NCBI GenBank assembly: GCA_026394265.1
Contig: JAPKYO010000013.1
Location: forward strand, 1 to 64,000
Direction: 5' to 3'
Length of the DNA: 64,000 bases
From: Candidatus Bathyarchaeota archaeon
Lineage (GTDB): Archaea; Thermoproteota; Bathyarchaeia; TCS64
In this document: piece by piece, positions 23,477 through 32,833 of the stretch
How positions within the stretch are numbered: position 1 is the stretch's first letter
Layout of the letters: each line of letters starts with the position of its first letter
Notes under the pieces: generated by a model
The model's input: the letters and a program-made list of their open reading frames with translations, nothing else
Database searches by the model: none
Told to the model about the DNA's origin: nothing
Program-made: the position numbers and the translations under genes

Positions 23477-25408
23477 ATGTCCAACCCACTCGCGAAGCTG
23501 AGAGAGGAGTGCCAGCGCCAGCTAGCGGCAGCCACGGAGGCCGCCTACCCCGGCACCGCCCTCCCCGAGTCCAAGTTCAGCCAGCCGCCCGACCCCAAGA
23601 TGGGCGAGCTAGCGTCAGCAGCATCATTCCAGCTCGCGAAGGTGCTCAGGCAGAAGCCGGCAGACATAGCGGTAGCCATAGCGAAGCACGTGAAGCGCCA
23701 CGGCCTCGTCGCCTCAGCCGAGGCGGTGAACGGCTACATAAACTTCCACGCCGACGAGGGCAACTACTACAAGCTCGTCTTCGAGACCGCCGCCGGCGAC
23801 CCCGAGTACGGGTACCTCAAGGTCGAGAAGCCCCAGAGGGTCATGGTGGAGCACACCTCCGCCAACCCCATCCACCCCATCACCATCGGCCACGCCCGCA
23901 ACGCCATCACAGGCGCCTGCCTAGCAAACATGCTACGCCTACGCGGCAACACAATGCGCGTAGACTTCCTAGTAAACGACATGGGCCACCAAGTAGCCCT
24001 AGCCACGTGGGGCTGGACCCTACTCGGCAAACCCGCCCCCGACACCCGCGGCGAACTCTTCATCGGCGCAATCTACGCCTCCACAAACGTCAGCATGGAA
24101 CTCCTACGCGTCAACAAGGAACTCAAGGCCGCGGAGGAGAAGGGCGACGTCCCCATGATAGCCGAGCTGCAGGAGGACCTCGAAAAATTCGAGACAGCCG
24201 CAGCCGACCTCGAAAAGACCAGCCCCAAGATATACGCGGCACTCAAGGCAAAGATCGCCGCCTACCCCGACCCCGCCGCCGAGATAGCCAAACTCAACAC
24301 CGCCTACGAGAACAACGACCCCGAGACCAAGAAGGCGGTCCGCCACCTCGTCAAGATATGCATCGACGGCTTCACCCAGACCATGGGCGAGATGAACATC
24401 CGATACGACTCATTCGACTACGAGAGCGACCTAGTCTGGCAGCACAAGGCCGACGAGGTACTCGACGCCCTCAAGAAGACTGACTTCGTCGAACACGATC
24501 AGGGCGCGCTCGTCCTCAACTGCGACTCGGTCGCCAACATCTACGCCCTAAAGCAGCGCTGGGGACTAGCCCCCCACCACTCCATACCCCGCCTCGTCCT
24601 CGTCAGAAGCGACGGCACAACCCTCTACACCCTCCGAGACATGGCGTACAGCATCTACAAGTTCGGCACCGGCATGGACAAGGTCATAAACGTCATCGGG
24701 CAGGAGCAGGCGCTCGCCCAGCTACAGCTACGCATAGCCCTGGTCGCCATCGGCAAACCAGAGATGGGCGACAACCAGCTACACTACGGCTACGAGTTCG
24801 TAAAACTCCCCGAGGGCAAGATGAGCGGACGCCTCGGCAGATACGTAGCACTCAACGACGTCATGGACCGCAGCATCGAACTCGCATACGATGAAGTCAC
24901 CAAACGGGTCCCGGACCTCCCCGAGGCACAGCGCCGCGACATCGCACGCATGGTCGGCCTAGGCGCCGTCAAGTACACGCTGCTCAGCGTAGACTCAAAC
25001 AAGCAGGTCACATTCGACTGGGCCAAGGCACTAAACTTCGAGACAAACAGCGCCCCATTCATACAGTACAGCCACGCACGCTGCTGCAACATACTAAAAC
25101 GCGTCGAAACCCGACCCGCAGCCGACTTCAGCCAACTCACCGACCCCAAGGAACGCGAGGTCGTAAGCGCCGTCGCCAACTGGCCCGAGGTCTTCGCCGA
25201 GGCCGCCGACGTACTCAAACCCAGCACAATCACAGCCTACCTAAACAGCCTCGCCGACAAGTACAACAGCTTCTACTCAAGCCTACGCGTCCTGAACGCG
25301 GATACCCCCGGCCTCATCGGCGCACGCCTCGCACTAGTAGACGCCGTCCGCATCGTCCTCAGAAACGGCTGCACAGCCCTCGGCATCGAGGCACCCGAGC
25401 GGATGTAG
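23477..25408 (+). CDS. argS: Arginyl-tRNA synthetase
   Basis: A 643-residue class I aminoacyl-tRNA synthetase charging tRNA-Arg. The N-terminal additional domain (residues 1-110) is followed by the HIGH signature as IGHARNAI near 137-144, the KMS loop as KMSGR near 448-452, and the anticodon-binding alpha-helical domain ending the protein. The length is normal. A coiled-coil-like insertion lies near 205-260. Two tRNA-Arg genes (CCG and UCU) are in this window. The stop codon abuts that of the convergent HicB/DinB gene as TAGCTA. Confidence 0.97.
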   Translation: MSNPLAKLREECQRQLAAATEAAYPGTALPESKFSQPPDPKMGELASAASFQLAKVLRQKPADIAVAIAKHVKRHGLVASAEAVNGYINFHADEGNYYKLVFETAAGDPEYGYLKVEKPQRVMVEHTSANPIHPITIGHARNAITGACLANMLRLRGNTMRVDFLVNDMGHQVALATWGWTLLGKPAPDTRGELFIGAIYASTNVSMELLRVNKELKAAEEKGDVPMIAELQEDLEKFETAAADLEKTSPKIYAALKAKIAAYPDPAAEIAKLNTAYENNDPETKKAVRHLVKICIDGFTQTMGEMNIRYDSFDYESDLVWQHKADEVLDALKKTDFVEHDQGALVLNCDSVANIYALKQRWGLAPHHSIPRLVLVRSDGTTLYTLRDMAYSIYKFGTGMDKVINVIGQEQALAQLQLRIALVAIGKPEMGDNQLHYGYEFVKLPEGKMSGRLGRYVALNDVMDRSIELAYDEVTKRVPDLPEAQRRDIARMVGLGAVKYTLLSVDSNKQVTFDWAKALNFETNSAPFIQYSHARCCNILKRVETRPAADFSQLTDPKEREVVSAVANWPEVFAEAADVLKPSTITAYLNSLADKYNSFYSSLRVLNADTPGLIGARLALVDAVRIVLRNGCTALGIEAPERM

Positions 25409-26137
25409 CTAACCCAGCGCCCCGAGCGTCCTGTTTATCGTCCCGAGGTGCTCCCTCTCGTGCTCAAGGAAGCGCCTCAGCACCTTCCTGAGCGTCCACT
25501 GCTCACCCGGGTACTTCGTGTACGCCCTCCTCGTGAACGGCCACTGCCGCCCATCTCCGAGGGCCGCCTCCAGGGCAGCGATCATCGGGGGCCTAGTAAC
25601 CATGAGCCTCTCGACGGCGGAGAGCCGCCTCCTCCCCTTCGCCTCCCTCAGCCCCCCCTCGTAGACACCCTGATACCTCCGCCCCAGCCGGGAGACGTAC
25701 CACTCCTCCGCGTTGACTATGTGGCCGACGTCGCGCCTCACCGTACGCTTCCCCGGGACGGGCTCGGCATCAAGCTCCCCCTCCGTCAGCCCACCCACGA
25801 CGCCCAGAAGCTCCCCCCTGCTCAGCGCCATAAGCCCCAACGCCTCGCCGAGGACAGCCCCGTCCACCGGCTCCAAATCCGACCGGAAGAGCGCCACCGC
25901 GCCGCCCGACTCCCCGAGTTCGGGTATCCCCGCCTGCTCCTCAACCACCTCTAGGCCGGAACGCTCGGTGCAGCCGATCCCCCTCGCCCCGAGCCACGCG
26001 AGCCGCGCCCCCACCGCCCCCGGCAGCGCCGCCAGCGCCTCCCCACGCGACGCCCCACGCGTGAAGCACCCCGGCAACCCCACCAAATGCGCGTACCACC
26101 ACACGCCCCCCTCCAGGTTCACACCCCAACCCGCCAT
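25409..26137 (-). CDS. HicB-like domain fused to a DinB-like four-helix domain
   Basis: A 242-residue protein. Residues 1-45 resemble the HicB/UPF0150 fold (WWYAHLVGLPGCFTRGASRGEALAALP). The rest resembles a DinB-type metal-binding helical bundle with the histidines in HIVNAEEWYVSRL and HEREH near the C-terminus. DinB proteins often act as thiol-dependent metalloenzymes, and HicB domains bind DNA or toxins. The combination suggests a small-molecule or stress function that I cannot name. The start ATG 26135-26137 opens the HicB strand directly. The gene is very G-rich, with many GG-rich codons. Confidence 0.68.
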   Translation of the reverse strand: MAGWGVNLEGGVWWYAHLVGLPGCFTRGASRGEALAALPGAVGARLAWLGARGIGCTERSGLEVVEEQAGIPELGESGGAVALFRSDLEPVDGAVLGEALGLMALSRGELLGVVGGLTEGELDAEPVPGKRTVRRDVGHIVNAEEWYVSRLGRRYQGVYEGGLREAKGRRRLSAVERLMVTRPPMIAALEAALGDGRQWPFTRRAYTKYPGEQWTLRKVLRRFLEHEREHLGTINRTLGALG

Positions 26138-26192
26138 GAGAAAACCACCCACCCACACCGGAAAAGACCACCCCCACCCGCCAAGCCCCAAC

Positions 26193-26293
26193 CATCACGA
26201 ATCGCCAAAAAACGACCCCAAACGCCAAAACAACCCCGAAAACACCCGAACCGCGACGACGAAGGACCCCCCCTCCCCCCCCACCCCCACGCG
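26193..26293. repeat. Dispersed repeat, copy A, with C-rich tail
   Basis: About 100 bp immediately upstream of htpX. By eye, roughly four in five positions match copy B at 59726-59827. It begins CATCACGAATCGCC, continues through AAACGAC-CCAAAC blocks and GACGAAGGACC, and ends in a long C tract interrupted by single T and A. On the minus strand the tail is a run of G blocks able to form a G-quadruplex. Confidence 0.6.
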
Positions 26294-26334
26294 AGCCCAT
26301 CCCTTAAATCCCGCCGCCACACACCAGACACCCC

Positions 26335-27303
26335 ATGCCAAACACAGGACTCCTGAAACTCCAAATAACCATGGCGACCACAGTCGCACTCATCATAGGC
26401 GTAACCACCCTCGCCTTCTCAGCCATCCTCTGGTGGTACGACGCCCTAGACATCACCACACTCATCGCCACCGTCGCCATCTTCAACATCGCACAGTGGC
26501 TACTCGCCCCATACCTCGTCAACTTCATGTACGGCGTCAGAAAAGCAGACCCCGCCGAGCGCCCAGAGCTACACACAATGCTCCAAGGCATCAGCCAACG
26601 CAGCGGAATCAAGACCCCCCAACTCATGATCAGCAAACTCACCATCCCCAACGCCTTCGCCTACGGCTCCCCACTCACCGGCAACATGGTCGCAGTAACC
26701 GACGGACTACTAACCACCCTCGACACCGACGAAGTCGAAGCCGTCATCGCCCACGAAACCGGACACCTCAAACACCGCGACATGCAGATAATGATGGTCG
26801 TCAGCTTCCTCCCCAGCCTCTTCTACATACTCGCACGAAGCCTACTCTACAGCAGCTGGTTCGGCGGAAACAACAAGAAAAACAACGGCTCCAGCCTCGC
26901 CCTCGTCGGCGGCCTCAGCATGATCATCTACTTCACACTCACCCTACTCAACCTCGCCCTAAGCCGCCAACGCGAATACTACGCCGACAAACACGCCGCC
27001 GAAACCATCCCAGACGGCGCCCACAAACTCAGCACGGGACTCGCCAAGATAAGCAGCCGCACATGGACCCAGCAACGCAGAGGCGAAAAGATCGCCGAAA
27101 GCGGCTTCAAGAGCCTCTTCATCGCCGACCCCGACCGCGCCGGCATAGACGTCGCCGAACTCCAAGCAGCCAAAACCGGCGAACTCGACTCCCAGCTCGT
27201 CGACGAGATACTAAACCGCCACGTCACCGGATTCGACAGCTTCACCGAACTCTTCAGCACCCACCCAAACATCGTCAAACGACTACAGGCGCTACAGCAG
27301 TAG
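26335..27303 (+). CDS. htpX: HtpX-type membrane zinc metalloprotease (M48)
   Basis: A 322-residue membrane protease for quality control of membrane proteins. Two N-terminal transmembrane helices (about residues 12-34 and 38-60) precede the zinc site HETGH at 140-144. Two more hydrophobic segments (160-180, 195-215) are followed by the third-ligand region LSRQREYYADKHAAE. The codon choice is almost entirely C- or A-ending, unlike its G-rich convergent neighbours. The gene starts 41 bases after the C-rich repeat copy A, with a TTAAATCC box just upstream. It overlaps the convergent UDG gene by 12 bases. Confidence 0.92.
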   Translation: MPNTGLLKLQITMATTVALIIGVTTLAFSAILWWYDALDITTLIATVAIFNIAQWLLAPYLVNFMYGVRKADPAERPELHTMLQGISQRSGIKTPQLMISKLTIPNAFAYGSPLTGNMVAVTDGLLTTLDTDEVEAVIAHETGHLKHRDMQIMMVVSFLPSLFYILARSLLYSSWFGGNNKKNNGSSLALVGGLSMIIYFTLTLLNLALSRQREYYADKHAAETIPDGAHKLSTGLAKISSRTWTQQRRGEKIAESGFKSLFIADPDRAGIDVAELQAAKTGELDSQLVDEILNRHVTGFDSFTELFSTHPNIVKRLQALQQ

Positions 27304-27885
27304 CCGCGCAAGCGCCGCCATATCCGCATCGAGTTCCCCCAGCAGCTTCCTGTTATAGATCGCTGCCGCCGGGTGGTAGAGCGGGAACACCACGACCCTC
27401 CCCCATGGGGCGTCGACCTCCCGCGACTTCCCGTGCACGTTCCCGATCACCGCCTCCCCCAAACCAAACCTCCCGAAGACATACTCGATGGCGCTGTTAC
27501 CCATCGGCGCGACCACCCCCGGCTCGATTATCCCAAGAAGCTGCTCAAGATGACCCGAACAAGCCTCGACCTCACCCCGCTTCGGCCTCCTGTTCCCCGG
27601 CGGCCGGCAACGCACCACATTCGAGATGAATACCCTATCCCTGCTGAACCCCGCCCCGGCGAGAAGCCTATCGAGGAGCTTGCCCGCCGAGCCCACGAAG
27701 GGACGACCCGTCTCATCCTCCCGGCGCCCCGGCGCCTCCCCCACGAAGACCACACGCGAGTCAAGGTCACCCTCACCGTTGACCCTGTTCCTCGCCCCCC
27801 CGCAGAGACCGCAGGCGCGACAAGCCGCGACCTCCGCGACAAGCTCCCCGAACAGCCTCGCCTTCTCAGCAGCCAAATTCAACAC
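27292..27885 (-). CDS. Family 4 uracil-DNA glycosylase (Fe-S)
   Basis: A thermophile-type UDG of about 197 residues that removes uracil from DNA. The [4Fe-4S] cysteines are visible: CRACGLC at the N-terminus, then NVVRCRPPGN and EACSGHLEQL. The catalytic motif GEAPGRREDETGRPFVG and the second active-site loop LYHPAA are intact. I chose GTG 27883-27885, which gives VLNLAAEKARLFGELV, the usual N-terminal helix. The longer frame from ATG 27951 adds 22 residues with no family resemblance. Convergent with htpX. Confidence 0.92.
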   Translation of the reverse strand: MLNLAAEKARLFGELVAEVAACRACGLCGGARNRVNGEGDLDSRVVFVGEAPGRREDETGRPFVGSAGKLLDRLLAGAGFSRDRVFISNVVRCRPPGNRRPKRGEVEACSGHLEQLLGIIEPGVVAPMGNSAIEYVFGRFGLGEAVIGNVHGKSREVDAPWGRVVVFPLYHPAAAIYNRKLLGELDADMAALARLLL

Positions 27886-27987
27886 CAGAGCCCGAAGGGG
27901 CGGGAATCCACGCCAAATAGCAGCCCCGGGGACGTAAAAACCCCGCCCCACCCATTACATTAAAATATACCGCTACAACGCCCTGTA

Positions 27988-28593
27988 GTGATATCCTTGA
28001 GCAAAGGCTCCGACATAAAGATCATCAAAGACCCCAAAGTCGCCAAACTACTCGCAGACGACACACGCCGTCGGATACTACACATGCTAAGACACAAGGA
28101 GATGTCCCCCGCAGACCTCGCCAAGGCACTCGACAAAAACTTCTCCAGCGTACAACACCACCTCAACCTCCTCATCGGCGCCGGCCTCGTCGAACAGACA
28201 AAGGAGGAGAAGGTCCGCAACATGATCCAGCCATACTACCACGCCACCGCCAACCGCTACCTCATCTCCTACTCACTATCCGAGAGCCTCCAGAAAGACG
28301 ACGAATACGCGCAGTATCAAGAAGCCACGCTCCAGAAGATGATACCCGGGCTCAAGGTCTTCAACATCGACGTCCCCGAGGAGAAGCGGGCGCGCGCCCT
28401 CACACTCATAGGCAGATGCGTCGAGATGGAGCGAAAAGCATTCGAGGAGGCGGTGGAGAGACAGAGCGACCCCGCGACCCTCGACAAACAGGTACAGCGA
28501 CCCCTACTCCAGCTCCTCACCCACCTGACCCTCTCCAAGGACCGCGACCACGCCGCCGCGATGAATGAGCTAAACCAACTCCTAAACCTCTAA
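27988..28593 (+). CDS. ArsR-like winged-helix regulator
   Basis: A 201-residue transcription factor. The winged helix spans residues 15-75 (LLADDTRRRILHMLRHKEMSP, then the recognition helix KNFSSVQHHLNLLIGAGLVEQ). The rest is a helical effector or dimerisation region. Start is GTG 27988, with TTG 27997 as the alternative. The TATA box TAAAATATA at about 27960-27968 places transcription near the start, so it is leaderless. It directly precedes the two ABC exporter genes, with 11 bases to the first, and is the likely drug-responsive regulator of that operon. Confidence 0.85.
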   Translation: MISLSKGSDIKIIKDPKVAKLLADDTRRRILHMLRHKEMSPADLAKALDKNFSSVQHHLNLLIGAGLVEQTKEEKVRNMIQPYYHATANRYLISYSLSESLQKDDEYAQYQEATLQKMIPGLKVFNIDVPEEKRARALTLIGRCVEMERKAFEEAVERQSDPATLDKQVQRPLLQLLTHLTLSKDRDHAAAMNELNQLLNL

Positions 28594-28604
28594 GGTGCCA
28601 ACAG

Positions 28605-30485
28605 ATGCAACCCACGAACACAAAGGCCAAACCAGACGAAGGCAAACAGGTCGGTAACTTCCGCCGGATGATGGGCTACATCACCGGCTTCTGGCAGTTC
28701 AAGGCCGTCATCGCCCTCATCCTAGTCTCCACATTCCTCGACGTCCAGATGCCGATGATGATCGGCGACATAATCGACCTAGTCAGCAACATATCCGCCG
28801 GGAAGACCCTCGCGGAGTGGAACGGCGGCCTCATGGGCCTCCTGCTTCTACCCATCTCCCAGTGGATAACGTCGAACTTCGGTTACGACGCCGACTACTC
28901 CGCCCTCGGCACCTTCGTGATCAGCCTCATCCTCGTCGCCGGGAGCGTCGCCATCCTAAACTACGTCATCCGCTACGGCGGCGCATGGATCAGCCAAAGA
29001 GGCACATACGGGCTCCGGAGCGACATGTACAACAGCCTCCTCGAGCAGTCCTTCAGCTTCTACGACAAGCAGAGGACCGGCCAGCTCATGGCGCGCGCCA
29101 CCGGGGACATCGACCAGATCGACCGGTGGTTCGACATCGGGCTGCGCATGAGCATCTCCACAGTCGTCCTGATAACGATGGTCCTCTGGAGCCTCTGGAA
29201 CACAGACGTCTCCCTCACCCTCATCACCCTGCTCGTGATCCCCTTCCTATTCGTCACCATGCTCACATTCGGGCGCAAATCCTTCCCAGTCACACAGAAG
29301 ATGCGCCAGCAATACGGCGAGATAACAAGCGTCTTCCAGGAGAACCTCATGGGACTCAGGGTCGTCAGAGGCTTCGCACAGGAGAAACAGGAGGAGGAAA
29401 AGATCGAGCGCGAGCTAACCCAGTACTTCGACTACCACATCATAACCGCCAAGTACCGCGCCTTCTTCCTACCCTTGGCGACCCTCATAACCAGCGTAGG
29501 CTTCGTGATGATCCTCTGGTTTGGGGGCACTCAGGTAATAAGCGGGGCCATAAGCATCGGAAGCCTCATCGCCTTCTACCTCTACCTCACCCGCATCGCG
29601 CAACCCGTCAGGATGCTCGGAAACATATCCAACCTGCTCCTCAGGGCGAACGCCGCGGCGAGCCGCGTCTTCGAGACCATAGACGCGCAGATCGCCGTAC
29701 ACGACAAACCCGACGCAATAGAGATAACCCAACTCAAGGGACACGTCCAGTTTGAACACGTCAACTTCGGCTACGACGAGAAGAACATGGTACTCAGGGA
29801 CGTGAACCTCGACGTCAAGCCGGGGATGACCGTCGCCATACTGGGCGCCACGGGAAGCGGCAAGAGCAGCATAATCAACCTCATCCCCCGCTTCTACGAC
29901 GTAAACGGCGGCTCGATAAAGATAGACGAACACGACGTCCGCGACTACCAGATAAAGTCCCTCCGCGAGCACATCGGCATCGTCAGACAGGACCCATTCA
30001 TATTCAGCACGACCTTCCGCGAGAACGTCGCCTACGGCGTCGACAACGCCAAGATGGAGGACATCGAGGCGGCGGCGAAGCGAGCCAAGATACACGACTA
30101 CATAGCCTCCACCCCGAAGGGCTACAACACCGAGGTCGGGGAGAGGGGCATCACCATCTCGGGCGGCCAGAAGCAGCGCATCGCCATAGCCCGCGCCCTC
30201 CTCAAGAACCCCAAGATACTCATCCTCGACGACTCCACAAGCAGCGTCGACACACAGACAGAACACGACATCCAGCAGGCACTCGATGAGCTACTCACCG
30301 ACCGCACCACCTTCATCATCACCCAGCGCCTCAGTTCGATAAAGAAGGCCGATTACATCGTCGTCCTCGACAACGGGGTCGTCGCCGAGGAGGGTACCCA
30401 CGACACGCTCATGGCCGAGAACGGGATATACCGGAAGCTATACGAGACGCAGGTCTCCGGCGCCGAGAGGCGGGAGGCTGACTAG
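28605..30485 (+). CDS. ABC exporter half-transporter, subunit with degenerate ATP site
   Basis: A 626-residue type IV (MsbA-like) ABC exporter half with six transmembrane helices (residues 30-330) fused to a nucleotide-binding domain. The Walker A motif is GATGSGKSS and the signature is ISGGQKQR. Walker B ends LDDS, with aspartate where the catalytic glutamate is expected. The partner encoded next has a normal Walker B glutamate, so the pair fits a heterodimeric exporter with one degenerate site. The substrate (lipid, peptide or drug) is unknown. GGTG ahead of the ATG may be the ribosome site. Confidence 0.92.
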   Translation: MQPTNTKAKPDEGKQVGNFRRMMGYITGFWQFKAVIALILVSTFLDVQMPMMIGDIIDLVSNISAGKTLAEWNGGLMGLLLLPISQWITSNFGYDADYSALGTFVISLILVAGSVAILNYVIRYGGAWISQRGTYGLRSDMYNSLLEQSFSFYDKQRTGQLMARATGDIDQIDRWFDIGLRMSISTVVLITMVLWSLWNTDVSLTLITLLVIPFLFVTMLTFGRKSFPVTQKMRQQYGEITSVFQENLMGLRVVRGFAQEKQEEEKIERELTQYFDYHIITAKYRAFFLPLATLITSVGFVMILWFGGTQVISGAISIGSLIAFYLYLTRIAQPVRMLGNISNLLLRANAAASRVFETIDAQIAVHDKPDAIEITQLKGHVQFEHVNFGYDEKNMVLRDVNLDVKPGMTVAILGATGSGKSSIINLIPRFYDVNGGSIKIDEHDVRDYQIKSLREHIGIVRQDPFIFSTTFRENVAYGVDNAKMEDIEAAAKRAKIHDYIASTPKGYNTEVGERGITISGGQKQRIAIARALLKNPKILILDDSTSSVDTQTEHDIQQALDELLTDRTTFIITQRLSSIKKADYIVVLDNGVVAEEGTHDTLMAENGIYRKLYETQVSGAERREAD

Positions 30486-30486
30486 C

Positions 30487-32325
30487 ATGGGTATGCGTGG
30501 AGGCGGAGGAGGCGGTGGCGGAGGATACCACGGTATAGTCGTCGGAGAGGACGAAAACGACGTACGCCAGGTATCTGACACCGTCCTAGCCATCCGGATG
30601 CTCAAATACGTCCTCAAGTACAAGAGGCGCGCCCTGCTCATGTTTGTGACCGTCGTCTTCACGACGGCGCTGAACCTCATCCCAACCCTGCTCTACGGCG
30701 CCGCGATAGACCAGTACATCCCCAACCTCGACGCCGCGGGCCTCGCCCTCATCGCGGTCGGCTACCTCATCGTGGCAATAGCCACATACGCCGCCCAATC
30801 CACCCAGAACTACCTCATAGAGTGGCTCTTCGGCAAGATGGAGTACGACCTACGAGACGACGTATTCGACCACATCCAGAGATTAAACATAGGCTACTTC
30901 GCAGACAAGGAGCCCGGAAGCCTAGTCAGCCGCGCCACAAACGACATCGACAAGCTCTCAGAACTCATCTCCTCCGGGATAATCACCGCCGCCGCGGACC
31001 TCCTCACCATCATCGGCATCGTCGTCATCATGTTCTCCCTCGACTGGCAACTCAGCCTCCTCAGCTTCGCCGTCATCCCCATCATGCTCATCTGGATGGT
31101 CATCTGGGGCAAACGCGTGAGAACCGTCTACCGCGAGACACGCAAGTCGATAGCCAGCGTCTCAGCTCAGATGGAGGAATCCGTCAGCGGCATCAAGGAG
31201 ATACAGAGCTTCAGCAAGGAGGACGAGACGAAGAAGGAGTTCCAGAACGTCAACGAGACGAACCGGGCGGCGAACACCGAGGCCGGGCGCGTCATGTCCG
31301 CCTTCTACCCGACCGTCACCTTCTTCACATCGATAGGACAGGCACTCGTCCTCTGGTTCGGCGGGATAGCCGTCATACAGCACGTCGTGACCGTTGGGAC
31401 ACTCTTCATCTTCATGAGCTACATAACACGCTTCTTCCAGCCCATCCAGGAGCTGAGCAACATCTGGACCAGTGTTCAGTCCGCCTTCGCCGCCGCGGAG
31501 AGGATCTTCAACATAGTAGACGCCCCAATCGACATCAAGGACTCCCCAGACTCGGAGCCAATCGGCCCCATCAAGGGCGAGATAACCTATGACCACATGT
31601 CATTCGGCTACGAGAAGGACCGCCCCGTCCTCCGCGACATCACCCTCACAATCGAGCCCAACACAACCGTCGCCTTCGTCGGCCCAACCGGCGTAGGAAA
31701 AACGACCATGATCAACCTCCTCTACAGATTCTACGACCCAGTCGAGGGGCGGATACTCATCGACGGGAAAGACCTCAAGAAGATACGGGTCGAGTCCCTA
31801 CGCACACAGATGGGCATCGTCCTCCAGGACCCCTTCCTCTTCAGCGGCACAATAATGGACAACATCCGATACAGCCGACCAGCGGCGAGCGACGATGAAG
31901 TAGTCGCCGTATCCAAAGCGATAGGGGCACACGACTTCATCGCACGCCTCCCCGAGGGCTACCAGACCGAGGTCAAGGAACGCGGCGGCAGACTAAGCGT
32001 CGGCCAACGGCAACTAGTCTCCCTCGCAAGGGCGCTCATAGCCGACCCACGCATCCTCATAATGGACGAGGCGACGAGCAGCATCGACGCATACACCGAG
32101 CTACTCATCCAGAAGGCGATGGACAAGATACTCCAGGGGAGAACCGCCATAGTCATCGCCCACCGCCTCTCGACCGTCCGAAACGCCGACAAGATCGTCG
32201 TCATAGAGAACGGGCGCATCGCCGAGGCGGGCAAACACGACGAACTACTTGAGAAGGGCGGGCTTTACAAGAAGCTCTACGAGATGCAGTTCAAGACCGA
32301 GCCGGAGAAGCCCGCGCCCGGCTAG
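30487..32325 (+). CDS. ABC exporter half-transporter, catalytic partner subunit
   Basis: A 612-residue six-helix ABC exporter half. The Walker A motif is GPTGVGKTT, the signature is altered to LSVGQRQ, and Walker B is canonical (IMDEATSS). Paired with the upstream subunit, the consensus site would use this Walker A/B and the partner's SGGQ. The other site combines this LSVGQ with the partner's Asp, as in known asymmetric exporters. The N-terminus has nine consecutive glycines after MGMR, a flexible cytosolic tail. The ATG lies one base after the upstream stop, so the two are co-translated. Confidence 0.92.
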   Translation: MGMRGGGGGGGGGYHGIVVGEDENDVRQVSDTVLAIRMLKYVLKYKRRALLMFVTVVFTTALNLIPTLLYGAAIDQYIPNLDAAGLALIAVGYLIVAIATYAAQSTQNYLIEWLFGKMEYDLRDDVFDHIQRLNIGYFADKEPGSLVSRATNDIDKLSELISSGIITAAADLLTIIGIVVIMFSLDWQLSLLSFAVIPIMLIWMVIWGKRVRTVYRETRKSIASVSAQMEESVSGIKEIQSFSKEDETKKEFQNVNETNRAANTEAGRVMSAFYPTVTFFTSIGQALVLWFGGIAVIQHVVTVGTLFIFMSYITRFFQPIQELSNIWTSVQSAFAAAERIFNIVDAPIDIKDSPDSEPIGPIKGEITYDHMSFGYEKDRPVLRDITLTIEPNTTVAFVGPTGVGKTTMINLLYRFYDPVEGRILIDGKDLKKIRVESLRTQMGIVLQDPFLFSGTIMDNIRYSRPAASDDEVVAVSKAIGAHDFIARLPEGYQTEVKERGGRLSVGQRQLVSLARALIADPRILIMDEATSSIDAYTELLIQKAMDKILQGRTAIVIAHRLSTVRNADKIVVIENGRIAEAGKHDELLEKGGLYKKLYEMQFKTEPEKPAPG

Positions 32326-32368
32326 GCACTGAAAAAGCATTTCAGCCCCAACCCCCCACTATCCCCAC

Positions 32369-32833
32369 ATGGAACACGGCAAGCCCCACCCCGCCTTCAA
32401 GGTCTGGATGGAGACCGAGGACGGCTACGTCTTCGGCCCCGGCGTCTACAGCCTCCTGAAGAAGGTCATGGAGGTTGGCACCCTGAAGGAAGCCTCAACT
32501 GAGCTAGGCATGAGCTACAGATACGCCTGGGGACTAATCCGGAAAGCCGAGGATAAGCTCGGGGAGCCACTATTATCCGCCCACAAGGGCGGGAAATCCG
32601 GGGGCGGCGGGGCTGAACTCACCGAACGCGGCAAAAAGTTCCTCCTCGAGTTCCAGAACCTACGCGAGCAGATGAGACAGGCTTCTGAGGCGCCGCCTCA
32701 GCACTTCGTCTCAGGCACCGTGAAGGATGTCAAGGTTGGCCCGAAGGAGACCGAGGTCACTATCCGCCTAATCCCCGTGGATGACATGGTCTTCAAGAAG
32801 GGTGACAGCGTAAGCATACGAAAGAGCGCCTAG
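32369..32833 (+). CDS. ModE-like LysR-type HTH regulator with short TOBE-like tail
   Basis: A 154-residue protein with the ModE-type winged helix (LLKKVMEVGTLKEASTELGMSYRYAWGLIRKAED, with the GGKSGGGG wing loop and LTERG). The C-terminal stretch of about 45 residues (SGTVKDVKVGPKETEVTIRL) resembles a single TOBE/Mop half. ModE senses molybdate or tungstate. No molybdate transporter is adjacent, so the ligand is uncertain. It converges on the PadR-like gene with CTAG stop overlap. Confidence 0.78.
   Translation: MEHGKPHPAFKVWMETEDGYVFGPGVYSLLKKVMEVGTLKEASTELGMSYRYAWGLIRKAEDKLGEPLLSAHKGGKSGGGGAELTERGKKFLLEFQNLREQMRQASEAPPQHFVSGTVKDVKVGPKETEVTIRLIPVDDMVFKKGDSVSIRKSA

Noticed and set aside
23509..24483. 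324-codon frame inside argS
   Set aside because: It is an alternative-frame reading of argS dominated by Arg, Pro and His. No start signal or family.
25713..27629. 638-codon plus-strand frame rich in Pro, Arg and Thr
   Set aside because: It runs antisense to the DinB-type gene and across htpX in a different frame. Composition is that of an out-of-frame GC-rich reading, with no domain.
30487..30530. Poly-glycine tract as a sequencing artefact
   Set aside because: The frame continues cleanly into a conserved ABC exporter, and the codons vary (GGA, GGC, GGT), so the tract is probably genuine. The true start could still be the ATG at 30493.
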